NCBI GenBank assembly: GCA_009924765.1
Contig: RFQW01000159.1
Location: forward strand, 1-5,033
DNA length: 5,033 bases
DNA from: Planctomycetota bacterium
Lineage (GTDB): Bacteria; Planctomycetota; Phycisphaerae; Phycisphaerales; SM1A02
Reading direction: 5' to 3'
The notes under the pieces were generated by a model, which was not told where the DNA came from, did no database searches, and saw only the letters and a program-made list of their open reading frames with translations. Position 1 is the first letter of the stretch, and every line of letters starts with the position of its first letter. Positions 1 to 5,033 of this stretch are shown here, piece by piece. Both the position numbers and the translations under genes were made by a program.

Positions 1-1538
1 TCCTTGCTTTCAAGCGTCTTCAGTTCGGTCTTGCCGTCCTTGTCGGTGACCTCGCGCACCATGATCATGGGCTTGTCGGGCGTGAACACCAGCAGGTCGG
101 TGTGGCCCTCGTGATCCACGTCCACGCCCAGGATCGACTCGGGGCTGCGGCTCAGGCTGCCCAGCGACACGCTGCGATGGTTCTTGGCATCCATCGCCGC
201 CTCGCCGGTGGCGGGCACCAGCGTGAGCGTGTAGTTGCGTCCATCCTTCGTGACCACGGCCAGCGACGGCGTGCCGTTGAAGGTGACCAGGTTCATCGAC
301 ACCGGCGATGCGCCGGACGCCAGCGGCACGGGCTTCGGGAAACCGATGCCGTCGGTGCCTGCATCGCAGCGACCCAGCACGCCTTCCTTCTCGCTGAGCA
401 GGAACACCTGCGCGGGCTTGCTGTCGGCGGCTGGCAACGCGGCCACCGCATCCAGGTCGGCCAGCGCGGGATAGCGCTCGGGGCTGTCGAAACCCTTGCC
501 GGCGCGCTGGCGATACAGCATCACGGCGTTCTCGGCGGTGTTGGTGGCCAGCAGATCCTGACGACCATCGCCATCGAGATCCACCACCGCGTAGCTGCGC
601 TTGCGGTTCTGTGGATCCTTGAAGGCCCAGGTCTGGATGCTGGCTTCGCGATCACCGGCGCCGGCGATGGGCGCCTTCTCCATGCGGCTGAACACGATGC
701 GCTTCGAGGGACGCTCGATGGTGCCGATCAGCGCCTGCTTCTCGCCGGGCAGTCGAACCGTCTCGGCCTCGCGCAGCGGCGGCATCTCGAAGCGCAGCTG
801 CGGTCCAAGCACCAGCTTGTCGCCTTCGCGACTGCTCAGCCAGATGCGCACCGGGCTGGCGTCCTCGGGCACCACGCCCATCACGTCGGGCGTGCCGTTG
901 CCGTCGAAGTCCTCGATCACGCTGGCCACCACGTTGCCCGCGCCGATGTCGAGTTCGGTGGGCGTGCCCAGTTGATCCTTCTCCAGCGGCCAGATCATGA
1001 TCTTGCCGCCGACGTTGCCAACGATCTCGGGCTTGTCGTCGCCGATCACGTTGGCCACATGCAGGTTGTCGCGGTTGCCGGCCAGACCCTTCATGGGGAA
1101 CTTGCGAACCACCTCGAACACGCCGGGCTTGGTCTGCCGCACAAGCGCGATGGTGCCGGGCTGGCCCGCGTAGATCAGGTCCATGCGGCCGTCACCGTCG
1201 TAGTCGAAGGGCACCACCGCCTGCACCTCGTTGGGCACGCTGATGGTCTCGCGGCGGAAGCGCCACAGTTCGGGCAACTCGTTGGAGCCGGCGGCGGGGG
1301 CCTTCTCGTCGCCGGGCTTGGCATCGGGCTTCTGGTAGTAGATCTCGATGCGGCTCTTGTGGTTGTTCACCGCGATCAGGTCCTTGCGACCGTCGCCATC
1401 CATGTCGGCACTGTCGAGCGGGCCGCCCTTCGGATCGATCTTCTGCACCTCCAGCGGCGCAAAGCCGTAGTTGCCGGAGAGGTCGGCACCCTGAGGGGCG
1501 AAGGAAAGGATCGACGCGAGCAGAAGGGTCGTGTGCAT
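1..1538 (-). CDS. Secreted FG-GAP/VCBS repeat protein (C-terminus beyond window)
   Basis: Reading leftward from ATG 1538-1536, the frame stays open for 512 codons to the left edge, so the C-terminus is missing. The start is fixed by a GGAG box five bases upstream; no other ATG, GTG or TTG occurs in frame between it and position 1598. The N-terminus (MHTTLLLASILSFAPQGAD) looks like a short Sec signal peptide, although the n-region has no Lys or Arg and the cleavage site is unclear. Calcium-loop motifs of the D-x-D-G-x-G-x-x-D type occur at about residues 45-53 (DMDGDGRKD), 112-120 (DYDGDGRMD), 210-218 (DFDGNGTPD) and 320-328 (DLDGDGRQD). A degenerate copy lies at 473-481 (DVDHEGHTD), and another weak blade is near 162-173. 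Each is followed by a hydrophobic strand, as in FG-GAP/VCBS beta-propeller blades. In the family, such proteins are extracellular or periplasmic binding or adhesion scaffolds, often in Planctomycetota. The specific ligand is unknown and no catalytic domain is visible. Confidence 0.9.
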   Translation of the reverse strand, partial: MHTTLLLASILSFAPQGADLSGNYGFAPLEVQKIDPKGGPLDSADMDGDGRKDLIAVNNHKSRIEIYYQKPDAKPGDEKAPAAGSNELPELWRFRRETISVPNEVQAVVPFDYDGDGRMDLIYAGQPGTIALVRQTKPGVFEVVRKFPMKGLAGNRDNLHVANVIGDDKPEIVGNVGGKIMIWPLEKDQLGTPTELDIGAGNVVASVIEDFDGNGTPDVMGVVPEDASPVRIWLSSREGDKLVLGPQLRFEMPPLREAETVRLPGEKQALIGTIERPSKRIVFSRMEKAPIAGAGDREASIQTWAFKDPQNRKRSYAVVDLDGDGRQDLLATNTAENAVMLYRQRAGKGFDSPERYPALADLDAVAALPAADSKPAQVFLLSEKEGVLGRCDAGTDGIGFPKPVPLASGASPVSMNLVTFNGTPSLAVVTKDGRNYTLTLVPATGEAAMDAKNHRSVSLGSLSRSPESILGVDVDHEGHTDLLVFTPDKPMIMVREVTDKDGKTELKTLESK

Positions 1539-1543
1539 GAGGT

Positions 1544-1547
1544 CTCC
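1544..1547 (-). promoter_or_regulatory. Shine-Dalgarno site of the FG-GAP gene
   Basis: On the minus strand GGAG lies five bases (ACCTC) before ATG 1538-1536. This is canonical spacing and decides the start codon of the leftward gene. Confidence 0.75.
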
Positions 1548-1559
1548 GGTATCGAGCCG

Positions 1560-1584
1560 AGCCGTTCCGTGGTTCGGTGCGGCT
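1560..1584. repeat. Imperfect 25-nt inverted repeat in the divergent promoter region
   Basis: AGCCG (1560-1564) pairs with CGGCT (1580-1584), and CCG (1567-1569) pairs with CGG (1575-1577) around a five-base centre; a two-base internal mismatch (TT against TG) separates the two stems. The repeat abuts the TATAGT box, in the place where an operator for either divergent gene could sit. High GC makes short GC-only repeats common by chance, so functional relevance is only a suggestion. Confidence 0.35.
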
Positions 1585-1589
1585 ATAGT
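1584..1589 (+). promoter_or_regulatory. -10-like box (TATAGT) of the protease gene
   Basis: TATAGT matches the sigma-70 -10 consensus at five of six bases. Its last base is six bases before GTG 1596, so transcription would be expected to start at or within a base or two of the start codon. No Shine-Dalgarno is visible between the box and the GTG. Together these suggest a leaderless mRNA. There is no convincing -35 hexamer and no extended TG motif, so the promoter call is tentative. Confidence 0.4.
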
Positions 1590-1595
1590 AGCGGC

Positions 1596-2564
1596 GTGCG
1601 AATCACCAACTCTCCAGTCGCCTGTTCGCTCGCCTTCATCGCCATCGCATGCGGCCTGGCGAGCGCCGACATGGTGAAGCTGAAGAGCGGCAGCTCCGTC
1701 GATGGCACCATCCTGAAGCGAACGGACAAGCGCGTGTGGGTGGACATCGGGCCCGAGGTGCTGGCCTTCGACATGGAGGATGTGGAGAGCGTGGCCAGCG
1801 CCACCGCGCCCATCGCCACGCGCACCGAACAGGTGGACCTGTTCCACACCGCCACCGATCTGCCCACGCTCAGCCCCAAGGAGCACGCCAAGATCCTGGG
1901 TCCCGCCGTGGTGAAGGTGAGCACGCCCGGCGGACTCGGCAGCGGCGTGATCATCGACAAGGAAGGCCACGCCATCACCAACGCGCACGTGGTGCAGGGC
2001 GAGCAGAAGCTGAAGGCCACCGTGTGGTTTCCGCAGCCCGACGGCACACTGCAGCGCGTGGAGATCGACAAGGTGGAACTGATCGCGGTGAACAACCACC
2101 TCGACCTGGCGCTGCTGAAGATTCCGCACCCCGAGGGCAAGGAGTTCTCCTTCGCCCCGGTGCAGCGCGAGGAGAAGCTGGACATCGGTCAGCCGGTGTT
2201 CGCCATCGGCAACCCGCTTGGCCTTGAGCGCACGCTCACGCAGGGCGTGATCAGTACCACGCAGCGCAGCTTCGATGGCCTGACCTACATCCAGACCGAC
2301 ACGCCCATCAACCCCGGCAACTCGGGCGGCCCGCTGTTCAACACGCGCGGCGAGGTGATCGGTATCACCAACATGGGCATCCGCGGCGGCGAGGCGCTGG
2401 GCTTCGCCATTCCCAGTCGATACGTGAAGGACTTCATCCGCAATCGCGAGGCCTTCAGCTACCAACCCAACAACCCGAACGCCGGCCACAACTATCACGA
2501 TGGCCCCGCGCGCACCAAGTTCGACGTGCCCACCGAGCTGCTCGATGGCAGCGCGGCGAAGTGA
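1596..2564 (+). CDS. Exported trypsin-like serine protease (S1C/HtrA-type, no PDZ)
   Basis: Predicted 322-aa protein starting at GTG 1596. This start gives a clean signal peptide (MRITNSPVACSLAFIAIACG, then LASA) with an Ala-Ser-Ala site before Asp25, so the mature enzyme should be periplasmic or secreted. Residues 26-69 form a small beta-rich, SH3-like or barrel-like segment (VKLKSGSSVDGTI ... VWVDIG) of a type often placed at the N-terminus of planctomycete exported proteins. The protease domain spans about 97-285: GSGVIID at 115-121, His131 in TNAHVV, Asp170 in NNHLDLALL, GNPLG at 205-209 and Ser243 in INPGNSGGPLF. The triad is complete, so activity is expected. HtrA/DegP relatives normally carry one or two C-terminal PDZ domains; here only a 37-residue Asn/Pro/His-rich tail follows. 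Mature Cys residues are absent. GTG 1569 is a possible longer start; ATG 1671 would remove the signal peptide. Natural substrates are unknown. The next gene lies 28 bp downstream on the same strand. Confidence 0.9.
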   Translation: MRITNSPVACSLAFIAIACGLASADMVKLKSGSSVDGTILKRTDKRVWVDIGPEVLAFDMEDVESVASATAPIATRTEQVDLFHTATDLPTLSPKEHAKILGPAVVKVSTPGGLGSGVIIDKEGHAITNAHVVQGEQKLKATVWFPQPDGTLQRVEIDKVELIAVNNHLDLALLKIPHPEGKEFSFAPVQREEKLDIGQPVFAIGNPLGLERTLTQGVISTTQRSFDGLTYIQTDTPINPGNSGGPLFNTRGEVIGITNMGIRGGEALGFAIPSRYVKDFIRNREAFSYQPNNPNAGHNYHDGPARTKFDVPTELLDGSAAK

Positions 2565-2579
2565 CCTGCCAACCCGTGC

Positions 2580-2584
2580 AAGGA
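2580..2584 (+). promoter_or_regulatory. Shine-Dalgarno site of the 595-aa exported protein gene
   Basis: AAGGA lies eight bases before ATG 2593. It favours that ATG over the in-frame ATG at 2584, which overlaps the AAGGA and has no ribosome-binding sequence of its own. It sits in the 28-bp gap after the protease stop codon, consistent with translation from a shared transcript. Confidence 0.65.
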
Positions 2585-2592
2585 TGAACCCC

Positions 2593-4380
2593 ATGCGACG
2601 AAACCTGATCGCCGCCGCTCTGTCGCTGTGCGCCGCCTTGGCCGTGCACGCCGCCGACCTGATCACCATCGATCGACTTGCGCCGAAGGAAAGCTGGTTG
2701 GTGCTGGGCGTGGACGACTATCAGGCCGCCGCCGAGCGCTGGAGCCACACGCCATTCTCGGTGTGGTGGAACAGCGAGGCGGTGCAGAAGCTGGTGAAGG
2801 AGCCGCTGGAAAAGTCGCGCAAGGATTCCGCGGATCGGCTGCGTGAACTGGGCCTGCCGGAAGACGCATGGAGCGCGCCGCGCACGATGGGTGGCGCGTT
2901 GTACGCCGCGCGCGACGAGCAGCTGGACAGCGATCAGGCGCAGTTCATCATGTACGGCGACTGGGGCGACAAGGCCGATGGCGTGTCGGGCATCTTCGAT
3001 GCGGTGCTGGCCGACTTCGAGAAGCGCGAGCCGGGCCGCGTGAAGAGCATGGAGATCCGCGGCAAGAAGGCCAGCGCCATCAGCGTGCGGCCCGAGGAGC
3101 CCAAGCCCGAGATCGGCAAGGACGGCCGTCCGCGCCGCCCGCGTCCGCGTCGTGGCGGCATGTTCGAGGAGGGCGGCATGTTCCAGCATGTGTCCACCAT
3201 CTGGTACGTGCGCGATGGTTCGCGATTCCTGCTTGGCAGCGTGGAGCGCGACCTGGACGAGGCGATGGGTGCGCTGGAAGGCCAGTCGCGGCCCAGCATG
3301 TCCGATGACACCGATTTCAAGTCCGCGCTCGATCAGGTGAGTCGCGGCGACGGCTGGGCCGTGTTGATGACCGGCCCCATGCAGCGCGTGGCGGGCACCA
3401 CCGGGCCGCAGCTCGCCTTCCTGCAGCCCATGCTCACCGCGCTGTTCGGCGAAGTGAAGGCCTACGCCTTCAGCCTGACCAGTGACCAGACCGACGCGCA
3501 GTTCGAGCTGAACAGCGGCATCCTGGTGAAGGGTGATCGCGTGGGCGTGTTCGCGTTGCCCGATCCGCCGGTGGCCGCCAGTGCGCCGCCCAAGTTCGTG
3601 CAGGGCGATGCGGTTGGCTATGGCCGCATGCAGGTGCAGTTTCGCGATCTGATGAAGCTGCTCGAGACCGCGGTGAGCAACGTGCCCGAGGAGATGGCCG
3701 CCACCTTCGAGCCAACGCTGCAGCAGTACGGTCCCGACCTGCGCAAGGCCTTCGACGCGCTTGGCCCCGAGGTGCATGTGGTGCAGCGCTACGCCAGCAA
3801 GCCCGGTGAAAGCGATCCCGAGACGCAGGGCGTGTACGGCATCGCCTGTCGCGACGAGCAGGCCGTGACCGGCCTGATGAACCTGTTCCTGCCCGAGGCG
3901 GGTTTCGAGCCGCGCGACTTCAATGGCAACACCGTGTTCAGCGCCGACGGTGGCGAGACCAGCTTCGGTTTCGGCGGTGGCATGTTCTACATGGGCACCA
4001 CGCAGTTGGTGGAGCAGAGCCTGCGTGGCGGCGATGGTTCACTTGGCGAAAGCCCCGCGTGCAAGCAGGCGCTGGCCGCCGTGGGCACGCAGCCTGTGCT
4101 GGGCTGGGGCTACACCGACCTGGTGGCCACGCTCGAGGTGAGCCGCAAGAGCCTGATCGCATCGGCCTCGCGCTACGAGCGCAACATGGTGCCCAAGGAC
4201 CAGCGCGACATCGCCGACTCGGTGGGCCTGGATCTGCCCACCGGCCTGGTGGACGCGCTGAAGGAACTCGACGTGAAGAGCCTGCAGAACGCCTTCGGTC
4301 CCATGCAGTGGGACATGCGCGCGGTGTCGAACGGCCTGTTCACGCGCACGCGACTGCTCAGGCCCGCGAAGACGAACTGA
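2593..4380 (+). CDS. Exported protein of unknown function, 595 aa
   Basis: Starting at ATG 2593, the N-terminus (MRRNLIAAALSLCAALAVHA) is a textbook Sec signal peptide: two Arg, a hydrophobic core and a Val-His-Ala cleavage site before Ala21. The mature protein opens with a segment around residues 32-65 (ESWLVLGVDD ... AERWSHTPFSVWW) that resembles the start of a class of large planctomycete exported proteins, distantly like DUF3352-type proteins. I do not recognise a domain with known function. Residues 167-197 hold an apparent charged insert: Glu/Pro/Lys-rich, then GRPRRPRPRR, then GGMF-EE-GGMF. A second GGGMF occurs at 461-465. A second half begins near residue 335 (KFVQGDAVGYGRMQ) and includes DALGPEVHVVQRY. 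The mature chain has only two Cys, at 419 and 490, which could form a disulfide in the periplasm. No transmembrane segment or lipobox is visible. It lies 28 bp after the protease gene, probably in one transcript, and its last 23 bp overlap the convergent hydrolase gene. Confidence 0.85.
   Translation: MRRNLIAAALSLCAALAVHAADLITIDRLAPKESWLVLGVDDYQAAAERWSHTPFSVWWNSEAVQKLVKEPLEKSRKDSADRLRELGLPEDAWSAPRTMGGALYAARDEQLDSDQAQFIMYGDWGDKADGVSGIFDAVLADFEKREPGRVKSMEIRGKKASAISVRPEEPKPEIGKDGRPRRPRPRRGGMFEEGGMFQHVSTIWYVRDGSRFLLGSVERDLDEAMGALEGQSRPSMSDDTDFKSALDQVSRGDGWAVLMTGPMQRVAGTTGPQLAFLQPMLTALFGEVKAYAFSLTSDQTDAQFELNSGILVKGDRVGVFALPDPPVAASAPPKFVQGDAVGYGRMQVQFRDLMKLLETAVSNVPEEMAATFEPTLQQYGPDLRKAFDALGPEVHVVQRYASKPGESDPETQGVYGIACRDEQAVTGLMNLFLPEAGFEPRDFNGNTVFSADGGETSFGFGGGMFYMGTTQLVEQSLRGGDGSLGESPACKQALAAVGTQPVLGWGYTDLVATLEVSRKSLIASASRYERNMVPKDQRDIADSVGLDLPTGLVDALKELDVKSLQNAFGPMQWDMRAVSNGLFTRTRLLRPAKTN
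3154..3183 (+). repeat. In-frame GGMF duplication after an Arg/Pro cluster
   Basis: The 12-mer GGCGGCATGTTC occurs at 3154-3165 and again at 3172-3183 and encodes Gly-Gly-Met-Phe twice (residues 188-191 and 194-197), separated by Glu-Glu. A near copy (GGTGGCATGTTC) recurs about 800 bases downstream in the same gene, at residues 462-465. The pair directly follows six Arg and three Pro within residues 179-187. Confidence 0.7.
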
Positions 4381-4382
4381 GC
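4356..4382. repeat. Inverted repeat spanning both convergent stop codons
   Basis: GCTCAG (4356-4361) and CTGAGC (4377-4382) are perfect inverted complements separated by 15 bases, and each arm contains one of the two convergent TGA codons. It could form a weak hairpin in either transcript, but no T-tract follows on either side. Two opposed TGA codons account for part of the symmetry, so a terminator role is doubtful. Confidence 0.25.
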
Positions 4383-5033
4383 CCGCGCACGAACGCCTGC
4401 ATGCTGTCCGCGAATCGCTGCGGGTCGGCCGCGCCCGGATCGTCATGGCGATCACCCGGCAGCACCAGCAGCGTGGCGTTGGGCATGGCTTCCTCGATCA
4501 TGGTGGCATCGGCGACGGGCGAGATGGCGTCGTCTTCGCATGTGGCGATGAAGGTGGGCAGGGCGATCGCCGCGGCGTCGCGCTCAAGCGGCGTATCCAT
4601 GCAACCCACGCGACGCAGCATCCACACGGCCAGCGCGGTGAAGGGCTGCGTTGGCAGATCGCGCAGCGCCAGTCGCCCAGGCAGCGGCGAGTGCAGATCG
4701 CGGTAGGGGCTGAGCATGATCACGCCCGCCACGGGCACGCCGCCCTTGGCCGCACGCGCCGCACCGCGCAACGCCACGCCCGCACCAAGCGAGTGTCCGC
4801 ACACCAGCACCGGAGTGCCAGGGCACTGTTCGGCGATCTCGCCAAGCATGGCAGCCACGGCTTCGGGTTCGCGAACGCCCACCCAACTGCGCGTGCCGGT
4901 GTGTTCGCCATGCGCGGGCAGGTCGGGCAGCCACGCCTCGCGAATGCAGGGCAGCAGCGGAGCGAGTCGTGCCAGCGAATCCCAGCGCGAGCGGCCCCAT
5001 CCATGCACCATCAGCAGCACGGGCGCATCAGGT
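4358..5033 (-). CDS. Alpha/beta hydrolase (N-terminus beyond window)
   Basis: The leftward frame is open from the right edge to TGA 4360-4358. The first complete residues visible are PDAPVLLMVHGWG, which is the first core strand and HGxG oxyanion-hole loop of an alpha/beta hydrolase, so the true start lies beyond 5033; the in-frame GTG at 5020 falls inside this strand and is an unlikely start. Numbering from that GTG for reference, the fold signature continues with LPDLPAHGEH (31-40), the nucleophile elbow GHSLG with Ser77, a cap-like region at about 104-147, the acid Asp164 in EDDAISP (Asp163 is adjacent), and His192 in GDRHDDP. The catalytic triad is therefore complete. The family includes esterases, lipases, lactonases and similar enzymes; the substrate cannot be named from this. 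Five Cys and no visible export signal suggest a cytoplasmic enzyme, but the N-terminus is missing. Its 3' end overlaps the 595-aa protein gene by 23 bp, tail to tail. Confidence 0.9.
   Translation of the reverse strand, partial: PDAPVLLMVHGWGRSRWDSLARLAPLLPCIREAWLPDLPAHGEHTGTRSWVGVREPEAVAAMLGEIAEQCPGTPVLVCGHSLGAGVALRGAARAAKGGVPVAGVIMLSPYRDLHSPLPGRLALRDLPTQPFTALAVWMLRRVGCMDTPLERDAAAIALPTFIATCEDDAISPVADATMIEEAMPNATLLVLPGDRHDDPGAADPQRFADSMQAFVRGLSSSSRA

Larger units (their letters stand above)
1539..1595. promoter_or_regulatory. Divergent intergenic promoter region
   Basis: These 57 bases separate two divergent start codons and must hold the transcription signals for both genes unless promoters lie inside coding sequence. 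CTATAG at 1583-1588 is self-complementary, so it offers -10-like boxes on both strands: TATAGT rightward, and TATAGC (1587-1582) or TACTAT (1590-1585) leftward. For the leftward gene, TTGGTG (1609-1604, inside the protease gene) sits 16 bases upstream of TATAGC and is a weak -35 candidate. No -35-like hexamer is visible for the rightward gene. The boxes are inferred by eye. Confidence 0.45.

Noticed and set aside
1569..1571. GTG as an alternative, nine-residue-longer start of the protease
   Set aside because: It has no Shine-Dalgarno, would place the TATAGT box inside the coding region, and does not improve the signal peptide. It cannot be fully excluded.
1641..1652. Lipobox around Cys19 of the protease signal peptide
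   Set aside because: The preceding residues Ala-Ile-Ala lack the usual Leu at -3 and a small residue at -2, and a good Ala-Ser-Ala signal peptidase I site follows at 22-24. Lipidation is possible but less likely.
1583..2185. Minus-strand open frame opposite the protease
   Set aside because: The Ser/Thr-rich translation has no motif, while the plus strand carries the complete His-Asp-Ser protease signature over the same bases.
2584..2586. ATG as the start of the 595-aa exported protein
   Set aside because: It overlaps the AAGGA box and has no ribosome-binding sequence of its own. ATG 2593 has AAGGA at eight-base spacing and gives a more typical signal peptide.
2455..3777. Long open frame on the minus strand opposite the 595-aa exported protein
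   Set aside because: It is His/Gly/Ala/Leu-rich without any recognisable motif. It mirrors the GC-biased codons of the plus gene, which has a signal peptide, a Shine-Dalgarno and coherent protein-like sequence.
5018..5020. GTG as the start of the alpha/beta hydrolase
   Set aside because: The frame continues open to the window edge, and residues before this GTG (P-D-A-P) fit the lead-in to the first core strand. Starting here would truncate that strand.
1..5033. CRISPR array, tRNA or rRNA gene, insertion sequence or attachment site
   Set aside because: No spaced direct repeats, cloverleaf-like sequence, transposase motif or terminal repeats were seen. Nearly every base is accounted for by four protein genes.

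Overview
The window looks like chromosomal DNA from a high-GC bacterium. G/C-ending codons dominate (CGC, GGC, GTG, CTG, AAG, GAC). The mix of genes points to Planctomycetota, perhaps Phycisphaerae: a secreted FG-GAP/VCBS repeat protein, an exported S1C protease with a small barrel-like N-terminal domain in place of a PDZ domain, and a large exported protein opening with a 'W-L-V-L-G-V-D-D ... W-x-x-T-P-F' type segment. This placement is an inference from protein style. There is no rRNA or other marker to fix it.

There are four protein genes and almost no non-coding DNA. (1) Positions 1-1538, minus strand: most of a secreted beta-propeller-type protein with FG-GAP/VCBS calcium-loop motifs; its C-terminus lies beyond the left edge. 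(2) A 57-bp divergent intergenic region (1539-1595) that must hold the 5' signals of both flanking genes. It contains a good Shine-Dalgarno for the minus gene, a TATAGT -10-like box placed so that the plus gene may be leaderless, and a 25-nt imperfect inverted repeat. (3) Positions 1596-2564, plus: a 322-aa exported trypsin-like (HtrA/DegP-type, S1C) serine protease with a complete His-Asp-Ser triad. (4) Positions 2593-4380, plus: a 595-aa exported protein of unknown function, 28 bp behind the protease and probably co-transcribed with it. (5) Positions 4358-5033, minus: an alpha/beta hydrolase with an intact catalytic triad, cut at its N-terminus by the right edge. Its stop codon lies inside the 3' end of the preceding gene, giving a 23-bp tail-to-tail overlap.

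Three of the four proteins appear to be exported, so the window mainly encodes envelope or periplasmic functions. The protease and the 595-aa protein could act in the same compartment, but nothing in the sequence shows a direct partnership. I see no mobile element, CRISPR array, RNA gene or clearly novel multi-gene system. The main annotation trap is that the strong GC codon bias keeps antisense frames open over long distances. One of these fuses in frame to the protease and would produce a spurious protein of about 820 residues.
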